NCBI GenBank assembly: GCA_017541265.1
Contig: JAFXZK010000057.1
Span: 1 to 46,969, forward strand
Origin: Bacteroidaceae bacterium
GTDB lineage: Bacteria; Bacteroidota; Bacteroidia; Bacteroidales; Bacteroidaceae
Reading direction: 5' to 3'
DNA length: 46,969 bases
Shown: positions 1-7,860 of the stretch, piece after piece
Layout of the letters: every line of letters starts with the position of its first letter
Position numbering within the stretch: position 1 is the first letter of the stretch
The notes under the pieces: generated by a model
Told to the model about the DNA's origin: nothing
What the model saw: the letters and a program-made list of their open reading frames with translations, nothing else
Database searches by the model: none
Program-made: the position numbers and the translations under genes

Positions 1-108
1 ACCGCAAACGAGAGACTTCTCAGGTACCGATGCAGTAATTTCCTCGAAGGTACCTATAATCTTGTGTCTTTGGCCCGGTGTTGTGGGCTTGAATTTACGT
101 ACTGCCAT
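1..108 (-). CDS. rplB: 50S ribosomal protein L2, N-terminal fragment
   Basis: The 36 codons present begin [18 protein letters not shown], the characteristic N-terminus of bacterial L2 in Bacteroidales; the rest lies beyond the window edge. L2 is a primary 23S rRNA binding protein needed for subunit association and peptidyl transferase function. Its ATG (108-106) lies 6 nt after the rplW stop, so the two are surely co-transcribed in the S10 operon. The frame is open to the edge. Confidence 0.95.
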   Translation of the reverse strand, partial: MAVRKFKPTTPGQRHKIIGTFEEITASVPEKSLVCG

Positions 109-114
109 CTTCTA

Positions 115-405
115 TTAAATGTTGCTATAAAAATCAATAACGTCGCCTTCCTTGAGGGTTACGATTGCCTTCTTGAAAGCGTTGGTGCGTCCCTTGATAA
201 GACCGGAACGGGTGTAACGGCTCTTGTTCTTGCCGCCATAGACGCAGGTATTGACGTCGGTGACGGTGACGTTGTACAATGCCTCCACTTCCTTCTTAAT
301 CTCAATCTTGTTAGCTTCGGGACGAACAATGAAGCCGAACTTGTTCTGCTTCTCAGTAATCGCGGTCATCTTCTCAGTGACCAGAGGTTTAACTATATAT
401 CCCAT
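115..405 (-). CDS. rplW: 50S ribosomal protein L23
   Basis: The 96-residue product begins MGYIVKPLVTEKMTAITE, the usual L23 N-terminus (V-K-P-x-V-T-E-K), and has normal family length. L23 sits at the polypeptide exit tunnel and is the docking site for trigger factor and SRP. The order rplC-rplD-rplW-rplB is the standard S10 operon order. It starts 16 nt after the rplD stop. The leader is A-rich without a clear Shine-Dalgarno sequence, as expected in Bacteroidetes. Confidence 0.97.
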   Translation of the reverse strand: MGYIVKPLVTEKMTAITEKQNKFGFIVRPEANKIEIKKEVEALYNVTVTDVNTCVYGGKNKSRYTRSGLIKGRTNAFKKAIVTLKEGDVIDFYSNI

Positions 406-421
406 AATTTGTTTCGGCTAC

Positions 422-1051
422 TTATTTGGTTAAGTTTCCTTCGATGACAGCGAGAGCGCCCTCAGCTACTACCATGACATCTGCATTCAAAACCTTGTAA
501 GTATTGAGTGCATTTGCAGGCATTACCTGAACGCGTTCGATGTTTCGAGCTGACAAATATACGACTTTATCCGCACCTGGCAAAACAAAGAGGGCTTTCT
601 TGTCTGAAACTTTAAGATTATTTAAGATTTCAACCATTGCTTTCGTCTTGGGAGCATCGAAAGTGAAGTCCTCCACAACCATCAGGGCATTCTCCTGAAC
701 CTTGTATGCGAGGGCAGACTTGCGGGCAAGCTGACGAACTTTCTTGTTGAGCTTGAAACTATAGTCGCGAGGCTTGGGACCGAACACACGGCCGCCGCCT
801 ACGAGTACGGGAGAGTTGATGTCACCGCGACGTGCACCGCCACCACCTTTCTGGCGGCCGAGCTTGCGGGTTGAGCCGCTGACTTCACTTCTTTCCTTTG
901 ACTTGGCAGTTCCCTGGCGCTGGTTGGCCATGAGGAGCTTCACGTCGAGATAAATAGCGTGGTCGTTTGGCTCAATAGCGTAAATGGCATCATTGAGAGC
1001 GACCTTGCGTCCTGTCTCCTGACCTTTGATATTTAATACACTTACTTCCAT
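422..1051 (-). CDS. rplD: 50S ribosomal protein L4
   Basis: The 209-residue product begins [17 protein letters not shown] and holds the basic glycine-rich exit-tunnel loop ([13 protein letters not shown] around residue 67) typical of L4. L4 binds 23S rRNA, lines the exit tunnel and in some bacteria feeds back on its own operon. I chose the ATG at 1051-1049. It overlaps the rplC stop by one base (TGATG), which implies translational coupling. A GTG directly upstream at 1054 would add one residue but is less likely, since related proteins start MEV. Confidence 0.96.
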   Translation of the reverse strand: MEVSVLNIKGQETGRKVALNDAIYAIEPNDHAIYLDVKLLMANQRQGTAKSKERSEVSGSTRKLGRQKGGGGARRGDINSPVLVGGGRVFGPKPRDYSFKLNKKVRQLARKSALAYKVQENALMVVEDFTFDAPKTKAMVEILNNLKVSDKKALFVLPGADKVVYLSARNIERVQVMPANALNTYKVLNADVMVVAEGALAVIEGNLTK

Positions 1052-1668
1052 CACTTCAAAACGCTTACGATTGAACCTTTGAATCCGGGAACACTACCCT
1101 TGATGAGAAGGAGGTTGTGTTCGGGAATCACCTTTAACACTTGCAGGTTGTGTGTCGTCACACGATCACATCCCATCTGACCGCCCATGCGCATTCCCTT
1201 GAAGACTTTTGCGGGATATGAGCAGGCACCGATGGAACCTGGCTTACGAAGACGGTCGTCCTGACCGTGAGTAGTCTGGCCGACACCGCCGAAGCCATGA
1301 CGCTTTACTACGCCCTGGAAACCACGACCCTTGGAGGTTGCGATTACATCAACGAATGTGCTGTCTGCGAACAGGTCAACGGTGATAGTATCACCCAGGT
1401 TGAGTTCCTGCTCGAAACCTGTGAACTCGGCCAAGTGTCTCTTGGGAGTTACTCCTGCCTTCTTGAAGTGGCCCATGAGAGGAGCAGTGGTGTTCTTCTC
1501 CTTGGCATCTTCAAAACCGAGCTGGACAGCGTTATAGCCATCCTTCTCTACGCTTTTAATCTGAGTAACAACACAAGGACCCAATTCGATAACAGTGCAT
1601 GGTACATTCTTACCCTCGGCACTGAAAACGGAAGTCATTCCGATTTTCTTTCCTAATAATCCTGGCAT
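1051..1668 (-). CDS. rplC: 50S ribosomal protein L3
   Basis: The 205-residue product begins [15 protein letters not shown] and contains the conserved central region [14 protein letters not shown] and the MGGQMG segment; the glutamine there is the residue methylated by PrmB in Escherichia coli. L3 is an early assembly protein near the peptidyl transferase centre. The length is normal for Bacteroidales. The 3' end overlaps rplD by one base and the 5' end lies 59 nt from rpsJ. Confidence 0.97.
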   Translation of the reverse strand: MPGLLGKKIGMTSVFSAEGKNVPCTVIELGPCVVTQIKSVEKDGYNAVQLGFEDAKEKNTTAPLMGHFKKAGVTPKRHLAEFTGFEQELNLGDTITVDLFADSTFVDVIATSKGRGFQGVVKRHGFGGVGQTTHGQDDRLRKPGSIGACSYPAKVFKGMRMGGQMGCDRVTTHNLQVLKVIPEHNLLLIKGSVPGFKGSIVSVLK

Positions 1669-1727
1669 TTCTGTTGTTATTAATTAATATAATGTATAAA
1701 ATAAATAATGTGTACTATGCTATGCTA

Positions 1728-2033
1728 TTACACCTTAATCTCCACTTCCACGCCGCTGGGAAGCTCGAGCTTCATGAGGGCGTCAATGGTCTTCTCGCTG
1801 GAGCTGTGGATGTCAACGAGGCGCTTGTAGCTGCTCAACTCGAACTGCTCACGGCTCTTCTTGTTGACGAACGTAGAACGGTTGACGGTGAAGATTCTCT
1901 TGCGTGTGGGCAGGGGAATCGGGCCGCTTACTACTGCTCCTGTTTCCTTTACTGTCTTAACAATCCTCTCTGCGGACTTGTCGACCAGGTTGTGGTCGTA
2001 AGACTTCAGTTTGATTCTAATCTTTGGACTCAT
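1728..2033 (-). CDS. rpsJ: 30S ribosomal protein S10
   Basis: The 101-residue product begins [18 protein letters not shown] and contains [17 protein letters not shown], the family signature. S10 is a small-subunit head protein and the NusG/NusE partner in antitermination. Here it follows fusA directly, so the str and S10 operons are joined; tuf is not between them. The spacer to fusA (2034-2120) holds a hairpin and a short-period repeat. Confidence 0.97.
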   Translation of the reverse strand: MSPKIRIKLKSYDHNLVDKSAERIVKTVKETGAVVSGPIPLPTRKRIFTVNRSTFVNKKSREQFELSSYKRLVDIHSSSEKTIDALMKLELPSGVEVEIKV

Positions 2034-2039
2034 CTTTGT

Positions 2040-2074
2040 AATTTACGATTTAACTATTTACAATTTACAATTTA
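2040..2074. repeat. short-period AATTTACNATTTA spacer repeat
   Basis: The spacer upstream of rpsJ consists of three to four degenerate copies of a 9-11 bp unit of the form AATTTACAATTTAC. Similar periodic low-complexity units occur in other spacers of this window (14528, 23873, 26059, 26179, 29169, 29497, 37029). The function is unknown; it also supplies the A/T-rich leader of rpsJ. Confidence 0.55.
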
Positions 2075-2080
2075 TTTTTT

Positions 2081-2114
2081 GTTGCCGCTGAAGAGTCATT
2101 TGCTCAACGGCAAC
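2081..2114 (-). other. hairpin between fusA and rpsJ
   Basis: GTTGCCG at 2081-2087 pairs with CGGCAAC at 2108-2114, and a few more bases pair after a bulge. On the transcribed minus strand the stem is followed by an A-run rather than a U-run, so it is not a classical terminator for the operon. It could be a processing or attenuation element between the str and S10 parts of the transcript. Confidence 0.45.
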
Positions 2115-2120
2115 TTCTGT

Positions 2121-4238
2121 TTATACCAGATCTACACGGCCTCCTATCTCTTCGAGTACTGTCTTGGCGATACCTGCGCTTACGGGAGCGTGGTGGTCGT
2201 AGGTCATTGAGCTGGTAGCGCGACCGGAGGTGATGGTACGCAGGGCAGTGACATAGCCGAACATCTCTGCCAGGGGAACCATAGCCTTCACCAGACGTGC
2301 ACCGGTGCGAGTGGAATCCATTCCCTCCACCTGGCCGCGACGCTTGTTGAGGTCGCCGATTACGTCGCCCATGTTCTCTTCCGGAGTAACAACTTCCAGT
2401 TTCATCATAGGCTCCATGAGAACGGGCTTTGCCTTTGCGCAGCAGGCCTTGTAAGCCATCTGGGCTGCAAGCTCTAACGAGAGCTGGTCGGAGTCAACGG
2501 GATGGAAGCTGCCATCCACGAGTTCCACCTTCAGGCTGTCCATGGGGAAGCCGCCGAGCACACCATTCTTCATGGCTACCTCGAAGCCCTTCTGGACGCT
2601 GGGGATGAACTCCTTGGGGATGTTGCCGCCAGTCACGCTGTTGATGAACTGCAGACCGCCCTGAGTGAAGTCGGGATCGACAGGACCTACATTGACGATG
2701 ATGTCGGCGAACTTGCCGCGACCACCCGACTGTTTCTTGTAAACCTCGCGGTGGTTGACGGTTGTCGTGATGGCCTCCTTGTAGTTGACCTGGGGCTTGC
2801 CCTGATTGCACTCTACCTTGAACTCGCGCTTCAGACGGTCGATGATGATATCGAGGTGAAGCTCACCCATGCCGCTGATGACGGTCTGGCCGCTCTGCTC
2901 GTCGGTGCGAACAGTGAAGGTCGGGTCTTCTTCAGCAAGCTTGGCAAGTCCGTTGCTGAGCTTGTCAAGGTCCTTTTGCGTCTTGGGCTCTACGGCGACA
3001 CCAATAACGGGATCGGGGAAGTCCATCGACTCGAGGGTGATGGGAGCACTCTCGTCGGTGAGGGTATCGCCGGTGTGAATGTCCTTGAAGCCGACACCTG
3101 CGCCGATGTCGCCAGCGCTGATGCAGTCAACGGGGTTCTGGTGGTTGGAGTGCATCTGGAACAGACGGCTCACACGTTCCTTCTTGCCGGAGCGGACATT
3201 ATAGATGTAAGAGCCAGCTTCCACCTTACCGCTGTAAACGCGGAAGAAGGTCAGACGGCCCACATAGGGGTCGGTGGCAATCTTGAAGGCGAGGGCAGCT
3301 GTCTTCTCGTCCTCACTGGGCTGACGGGTCTCAGTCTCGCCGGTCTCGGGGTTGACGCCTTCGATAGCGGGCGTGTCCAGAGGTGAGGGAAGGAACATGC
3401 AGACGTAGTCGAGCAGCGTCTGTACGCCCTTGTTCTTGAACGAAGAGCCGCAGGTCATGGGCACGATGTTCAGAGCAAGAGTTCCCTTGCGGATAGCAGC
3501 GATGATTTCCTCTGTGGTTACAGAGTCGGGATCATCAAAATACTTCTCCATCAAGGTCTCGTCCTGTTCGGCAGCAGCCTCGACGAGCTTGGCACGCCAT
3601 TCGTCGCATTCCTCCTTCATGTCGGCGGGAATGTCCTCAATGTCGTACTCGGCGCCCATCGTCTCGTCGTGCCACAGGATAGCTTTCATCCTGATCAGGT
3701 CAACGATGCCTTTGAAGTTCTCCTCGCAACCGATGGGCAATGCCACAACAACAGGATTTGCACCCAAGACGTCCTTCATCTGGCGAACGACCTCGAAGAA
3801 GTCGGCACCAGAGCGGTCCATCTTATTGACGTAACCCATACGGGGCACATTGTACTTGTCAGCCTGACGCCACACGGTCTCGGACTGAGGCTCTACGCCG
3901 CCCACTGCACAGTAGGTGGCAACGGCTCCGTCGAGCACACGCAGAGAGCGTTCCACTTCTGCGGTGAAATCGACGTGTCCTGGAGTGTCGATCAGGTTGA
4001 ACTTGTACTTCTGTCCGCCATAGTTCCAGTATGCTGTAGTAGCAGCGGAAGTGATGGTGATGCCACGCTCCTGCTCCTGCTCCATCCAGTCCATAGTGGC
4101 GCCGCCCTCGTGTACCTCGCCGATTTTGTGTGTCTTACCGGTGTAGAAGAGGATACGCTCGGAGGTCGTTGTCTTGCCGGCATCAATATGGGCCATGATA
4201 CCGAAGTTACGTGTCAAATGTAAATCTTGCTTTGCCAT
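2121..4238 (-). CDS. fusA: translation elongation factor G
   Basis: The 705-residue product begins [21 protein letters not shown] and has the GTPase motifs AHIDAGKTT (G1), [10 protein letters not shown] (G2 region), DTPGHVDF (G3) and NKMD (G4), followed by EF-G domains II-V. It catalyses GTP-dependent translocation of tRNA and mRNA in the cytoplasm. The length and start are normal. It lies 6 nt downstream of rpsG and is the third gene of the str operon. It looks like the housekeeping copy because of its operon position. Confidence 0.98.
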   Translation of the reverse strand: MAKQDLHLTRNFGIMAHIDAGKTTTSERILFYTGKTHKIGEVHEGGATMDWMEQEQERGITITSAATTAYWNYGGQKYKFNLIDTPGHVDFTAEVERSLRVLDGAVATYCAVGGVEPQSETVWRQADKYNVPRMGYVNKMDRSGADFFEVVRQMKDVLGANPVVVALPIGCEENFKGIVDLIRMKAILWHDETMGAEYDIEDIPADMKEECDEWRAKLVEAAAEQDETLMEKYFDDPDSVTTEEIIAAIRKGTLALNIVPMTCGSSFKNKGVQTLLDYVCMFLPSPLDTPAIEGVNPETGETETRQPSEDEKTAALAFKIATDPYVGRLTFFRVYSGKVEAGSYIYNVRSGKKERVSRLFQMHSNHQNPVDCISAGDIGAGVGFKDIHTGDTLTDESAPITLESMDFPDPVIGVAVEPKTQKDLDKLSNGLAKLAEEDPTFTVRTDEQSGQTVISGMGELHLDIIIDRLKREFKVECNQGKPQVNYKEAITTTVNHREVYKKQSGGRGKFADIIVNVGPVDPDFTQGGLQFINSVTGGNIPKEFIPSVQKGFEVAMKNGVLGGFPMDSLKVELVDGSFHPVDSDQLSLELAAQMAYKACCAKAKPVLMEPMMKLEVVTPEENMGDVIGDLNKRRGQVEGMDSTRTGARLVKAMVPLAEMFGYVTALRTITSGRATSSMTYDHHAPVSAGIAKTVLEEIGGRVDLV

Positions 4239-4244
4239 TGTTTG

Positions 4245-4721
4245 TTAGAAGCGGAAGTGTGCGAATGCGCGGTTAGCTTCGGCCATGCGGTGCATGTCCT
4301 CCTTGCGCTTGTAGGCGCCGCCCTGCTCATTGTAGGCGTCCATAATCTCGGCTGCCAGCTTGTCAGCCATTGTCTTGCCGCCGCGCTTGCGGGCATACTG
4401 GATCATGTTCTTCATGCAGATGCTCTCCTTGCGGTCGGGACGAATCTCAGTGGGAACCTGGAATGTGGCGCCACCGATACGGCGGCTCTTTACTTCGACC
4501 TGAGGAGTAATCTTGTCGAGGGCTTCCTTCCAAATGGTGAGGGGATCCTTCTCCTCGCTTGCCATCTTGGTCTTTACAATCTCAAGAGCATTGTAGAAAA
4601 TTTCATAAGAAATGCTCTTCTTGCCGTCATACATCAAATGGTTGACGAACTTGGACACCTTCACGTCGCCGAACACGGGATCGGGAAGGATGACTCTCTT
4701 TTTAGGTTTTGCTTTACGCAT
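4245..4721 (-). CDS. rpsG: 30S ribosomal protein S7
   Basis: With the ATG at 4721 the product is 158 residues and begins [19 protein letters not shown], the family start. A longer frame reaches 4775 but would add 18 non-conserved residues. S7 nucleates assembly of the 30S head and contacts tRNA at the exit site. The leader directly upstream (AAACAAACAAAACA before the ATG) is the same as that of rpsL and lacks a Shine-Dalgarno sequence. The 98-nt spacer to rpsL holds no other gene. Confidence 0.97.
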   Translation of the reverse strand: MRKAKPKKRVILPDPVFGDVKVSKFVNHLMYDGKKSISYEIFYNALEIVKTKMASEEKDPLTIWKEALDKITPQVEVKSRRIGGATFQVPTEIRPDRKESICMKNMIQYARKRGGKTMADKLAAEIMDAYNEQGGAYKRKEDMHRMAEANRAFAHFRF

Positions 4722-4819
4722 TGTTTTGTTTGTTTTTTGTTTAGGGTTGTTGTTCGTGTTCTTCAACGCCTCCACTGGGTCATTTACTCAACCTTAGTCA
4801 CAAGCCAAAACGGGGTTAA

Positions 4820-5197
4820 TTACTTTTTCTTGGGACGCTTTGCTCCGTACTTTGAGCGGCGCTGGGTGCGGTTTGCCACGCCAGCGGTGTCAAGCGTACC
4901 GCGAACGATGTGATAACGTACGCCGGGGAGGTCTTTCACACGACCGCCGCGCACCAGCACGATGCTGTGCTCCTGCAGGTTGTGTCCCTCGCCGGGGATG
5001 TAGCTGTTCACTTCCTTAGAGTTTGTTAAACGCACGCGAGCGACCTTGCGCATCGCGGAATTAGGCTTCTTGGGTGTTGTGGTGTAGACACGGACACAAA
5101 CGCCACGCCTCTGCGGACAGTTGTCCAGAGCGGGGCTTTTGCTCTTGTCTTCCAACACCGTACGGCCTTTTCTGACCAATTGTTGAATTGTAGGCAT
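4820..5197 (-). CDS. rpsL: 30S ribosomal protein S12
   Basis: The 125-residue product begins [16 protein letters not shown] and has the decoding-site segments [15 protein letters not shown] and [13 protein letters not shown]. Both lysines whose mutation gives streptomycin resistance in other bacteria are present, so it looks wild type. It is the first gene of the fused str-S10 operon. The ATG follows an A-rich leader (AAACAAACAAAACA), the usual initiation context in this phylum. A promoter is visible about 85-110 nt upstream. Confidence 0.98.
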   Translation of the reverse strand: MPTIQQLVRKGRTVLEDKSKSPALDNCPQRRGVCVRVYTTTPKKPNSAMRKVARVRLTNSKEVNSYIPGEGHNLQEHSIVLVRGGRVKDLPGVRYHIVRGTLDTAGVANRTQRRSKYGAKRPKKK

Positions 5198-5280
5198 TGT
5201 TTTGTTTGTTTTATTATTATATATATTATGTATTATAATCTAATTATGTATGAAACAACCCTATTTGGGCTAATCGGCGT

Positions 5281-5311
5281 GCAAAGGTACGGCTTTTTAT
5301 TGAAATGGCAA
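5281..5311 (-). promoter_or_regulatory. promoter of the str-S10 operon
   Basis: Read on the minus strand, TTG at 5311-5309 is followed after 19 nt by TACCTTTGC (5289-5281), matching the Bacteroidetes -33/-7 consensus (TTTG, 19-21 nt, TAnnTTTGY). The expected transcript start is near 5276, giving an rpsL leader of about 80 nt. Confidence 0.75.
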
Positions 5312-5473
5312 TCATCCACGCTAACAAAATGTGCCCAAACAGGTCAAAAAGGCACACTTTTAAGTTTATTTAACATAACAAGAATGCCAACAGGACAAAT
5401 CTTGCCTCAAAAACTCACAAAGGAAACGAGACGAAACTGGCACTTTCCGACGCCTATTTTTTCCGACACCCGT

Positions 5474-5575
5474 CAGTCCTCCTAAAAAATTTTATGGGAG
5501 GACTGGAGTCCCACCGTGGTGGGACTGCAGTTTTTCCACGGAAGGACTCGAGTCCCACCGCGGTGGGACTCGAGT
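5474..5575. repeat. cluster of long palindromes in the rpsL/nuclease spacer
   Basis: The segment 5546-5575 is a perfect 30-bp palindrome centred between 5560 and 5561 (core CCCACCGCGGTGGG). An imperfect partner of the same sequence type lies at 5502-5531. CAGTCCTCC at 5474-5482 is the inverse of GGAGGACTG at 5497-5505, so alternative stem-loops can form. The outer ATGGG/CCCAT bases (5495 and 5579) also pair. It may be a REP-like element, a protein-binding site or a transcription barrier between divergent genes. No gene is evident here. Confidence 0.75.
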
Positions 5576-5686
5576 TTTCCCATAAGGTGTTTTTTTCGGT
5601 ACTCGCGGGTCACCTGCAGCGAACAGGCTGTTATGTCAATATCACATACCTTTTCCTCATGTTCTTCAAGTCTTTTCCACTGAGAA

Positions 5687-5719
5687 TTTGGAGGGAAACG
5701 ATAAAAGTCGTATCTTTGC
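5687..5719 (+). promoter_or_regulatory. upstream promoter of the Rpn-like nuclease
   Basis: TTTG at 5687-5690 is followed after 20 nt by TATCTTTGC at 5711-5719, a full match to the Bacteroidetes -33/-7 consensus. The transcript would start near 5725, about 65 nt before the nuclease ATG. Confidence 0.7.
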
Positions 5720-5763
5720 CGACGGAAACCACACAAAAAGGTGGTCACTATGGCAAAAAGTCG

Positions 5764-5772
5764 TACTTTTGC
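5764..5772 (+). promoter_or_regulatory. second -7 element before the Rpn-like nuclease
   Basis: TACTTTTGC matches TAnnTTTGY and is preceded by AAAAGTCG, the same flank as the upstream promoter at 5711. No good -33 TTTG lies at the right distance. It could be a proximal promoter giving a leader of only about 12 nt. Confidence 0.45.
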
Positions 5773-5789
5773 ATAAAACACGAAAGACT

Positions 5790-6644
5790 ATGTGTGCATC
5801 TACGCTTAGGGAGAGATACGTCAACTTTTACACCGATTTCGCCTTCAAGAAGCTCTTCGGCACGGAAATAAACAAGGAGCTGCTCATCAGCTTCCTCAAC
5901 GCCTTGCTGCAAGGACGCGAGGAGATAACCGACCTCACCTACCTGAATACCGAACAGTTGGGAATGACAGAGGCGGAGCGCAAGGCCGTGTTCGACGTCT
6001 ATTGCAAGACGACAACGGGGGAACGCATCCTCATCGAGATGCAGAAGGCCGAGCAGCAGTACTTCAAGGACCGGAGCATCTTCTACAGCACCTTCCCCAT
6101 ACGCGAGCAGGCGCAGAAGGGCAACTGGGACTACCGCCTCAACCGGGTCTACACCATCGGCGTGCTGAACTTCTCCTTCGACGATGACGACCCCGAATAC
6201 TTCCACCATGAGGTGCAGCTCATGGACACGCTGACGCACAAGGTGTTCTACGACAAGCTGACCTACATCTACCTCGAGATGCCGAAGTTCGTCAAGAAGG
6301 AGGAGGAACTGGTGACGCTCTTCGACAAGTGGCTCTATGCCATCCGCAACCTGGCAACTCTGATGGAACGCCCAGCCGCCTTGCAGGAAGCCGTGTTCAC
6401 CCGCCTCTTCGATCAGGCGGAGATAGCCAAGTTCAACCCGCAGGACCGCATGAACTACGAAGAGAGCCTCAAGGACTACCGCGACATGTACAGCGTGATG
6501 AAGACGCAGTTGGAAAAAGGAAGAGCCGAAGGACGGGCCGAAGAGAAGTTAGCCAATGCCCGCGCCTTGAAAGACAATGGTGTTCCATTGGATGTCATTG
6601 CCCGAAGCCTCGGCCTCAACGACGAACAGATGAAGGAACTGTAG
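5790..6644 (+). CDS. Rpn family recombination-promoting nuclease / PD-(D/E)XK nuclease-type transposase
   Basis: With the ATG at 5790 the product is 284 residues and begins MCASTLRERYVNFYTDFAF. The segment FAFKKLFG, followed by a D...ERILIEMQ core (about residues 70-90), is the PD-(D/E)XK nuclease pattern of Rpn/PDDEXK_2 proteins, abundant in Bacteroidales. Known Rpn proteins are DNA endonucleases that promote recombination. A basic coiled segment (EKGRAEGRAEEK) and a short helix-turn-helix-like tail (GVPLDVIARSLGLNDEQM) end the protein, as usual in the family. A longer frame from 5688 would run over the promoter and is rejected. It is a single gene between two converging or diverging neighbours. 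Confidence 0.88.
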   Translation: MCASTLRERYVNFYTDFAFKKLFGTEINKELLISFLNALLQGREEITDLTYLNTEQLGMTEAERKAVFDVYCKTTTGERILIEMQKAEQQYFKDRSIFYSTFPIREQAQKGNWDYRLNRVYTIGVLNFSFDDDDPEYFHHEVQLMDTLTHKVFYDKLTYIYLEMPKFVKKEEELVTLFDKWLYAIRNLATLMERPAALQEAVFTRLFDQAEIAKFNPQDRMNYEESLKDYRDMYSVMKTQLEKGRAEGRAEEKLANARALKDNGVPLDVIARSLGLNDEQMKEL

Positions 6645-6677
6645 CACCCCCACTTCCGCTTCAAATCACAGCAGACA

Positions 6678-6723
6678 AAAGGCATCCCCTTTCGCCCGCC
6701 TCGGGCTACCCGGGGATGCCTTT
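6678..6723. terminator. bidirectional hairpin between nuclease and FISUMP genes
   Basis: AAAGGCATCCCC (6678-6689) pairs with GGGGATGCCTTT (6712-6723), a perfect 12-bp stem. Its loop contains a second stem, GCCCG-CCT-CGGGC (6694-6706). It lies 33 nt after the nuclease stop and between two convergent genes, so it probably terminates both. Confidence 0.65.
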
Positions 6724-6811
6724 CCGCTTGTTCTATGTTCCTTTTGGGGAAGGATGCACTAAATTCTGGTCCGTGACTACAATCGAGCCTTGCCGCTTAA
6801 GCATGCAAGAA

Positions 6812-7801
6812 TTACGGACACACGGCGCGCACAGACAGGCCGTAGTAGCGGTGCAAGTAGTAGTCCCAGCCCCAGCCTTCGGAATCTAAGAGCAGGTCGT
6901 ATGCGCCGTAGCTGCCGTACGGGTAGAGCGAACTGGACCAATAATAGCCGCCGCCGCCCGCATAGTTGAGCTCGCCGTTCCAGCGGCTGCCCGCAGCGGG
7001 AAGGAATACTTGGCCTCCGCTCGGCCCGGTCACTAAAATGCCGTTCACACCGTTCTGCTGCGTCCACTGGCGGGAGCATTTGTTGATGAGTTCCTGCTGC
7101 TGTGCGGTTGAAGGCATACGCCAAGGAACACCCATGCTGACATGGGCGACATCATAGCTCGTGCCTGCTATGTCAGAGCCGATGTCGACACATTTGTTCC
7201 ATGAACTGCCATAGGCGTATGTATCCCAATTATAGACGCTCTTCTCGCTTGTCTCGCCCCAGGCGTAGTAGCCGCCGTAGCCTTCCGGCGTGCTCGCGCC
7301 CACGTTGCAGCAGCACCACATCGTGCCAGATGGCAAGCCGAGGTCGATTGCATGGGGATGATTGTCGTCGGGACAAGTCAGAAAGCCTGTACCTCCCCCT
7401 GCTTTAGACACCGTCACCCGGCACTCGGCTTTCACGCCGCTGCCGTCCGTGGCGGTCGCTGTTATAACTGCCTCGCCTGCAGCAATAGCCGTCACCAAAC
7501 CCTTTCCATCAACAGAAGCAACATTGGATTCACTGCTCGACCATGCTATGGTTTTGTCATCGGCATCGACAGGATAGACGGTAGCCGTCAACTGATAAGT
7601 CTCGTTTTCTTTAAGTTCCAGCGTCTCCTGCGATAGATATATGTCAGTCGCAAGATAAACGAATTGTACGCTGTCCACTTCGCTAATTCTGAACAGCTCG
7701 AATCTGGTGCCAGACCATACTTTAATGAAGTTTTGTGCACCTGTTGTCTGCAAGCCCGCCACCATTAGGAGAAGGGTTGCAATCATACTCTTTACATTCA
7801 T
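6812..7801 (-). CDS. secreted protein with Big_2 Ig-like and FISUMP domains
   Basis: The 329-residue product has a signal peptide ending near TTGAQ (residue 23). A short FELFRISEVDSVQF segment follows, common at the start of Prevotella surface proteins. Residues about 53-132 are a bacterial Ig-like group 2 domain (SVDGKGLVTAIAAGEAVITAT). Residues about 145-329 are a FISUMP-type domain: AIDLGLPSGTMWCCCNVGA, YAWGETSEK, WRMPST, and a final YYGLSVRAVCP. It probably acts at or outside the outer membrane; no enzymatic residues are recognisable. It lies 59 nt downstream of the dsbD-like gene and may be read from that promoter. Confidence 0.8.
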   Translation of the reverse strand: MNVKSMIATLLLMVAGLQTTGAQNFIKVWSGTRFELFRISEVDSVQFVYLATDIYLSQETLELKENETYQLTATVYPVDADDKTIAWSSSESNVASVDGKGLVTAIAAGEAVITATATDGSGVKAECRVTVSKAGGGTGFLTCPDDNHPHAIDLGLPSGTMWCCCNVGASTPEGYGGYYAWGETSEKSVYNWDTYAYGSSWNKCVDIGSDIAGTSYDVAHVSMGVPWRMPSTAQQQELINKCSRQWTQQNGVNGILVTGPSGGQVFLPAAGSRWNGELNYAGGGGYYWSSSLYPYGSYGAYDLLLDSEGWGWDYYLHRYYGLSVRAVCP

Positions 7802-7860
7802 AGCGTTTTGATTTATAAGGATCGTTTATCTGTGTGCAGAGGCGAGGTACTGATTATGTG

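Noticed and set aside
2081..2114. Intrinsic terminator after fusA
   Set aside because: On the transcribed strand the stem is followed by A rather than U residues, and the essential S10 operon continues downstream.
2034..2120. Missing tuf between fusA and rpsJ as a deletion
   Set aside because: Direct fusA-rpsJ order is the normal state in Bacteroidetes, where tuf lies elsewhere.
5482..5871. Small open frames on both strands over the palindromes upstream of the nuclease
   Set aside because: They arise because the palindrome is stop-free and mirror-symmetric; both give ESHRGGT-like peptides, and they overlap promoter elements.
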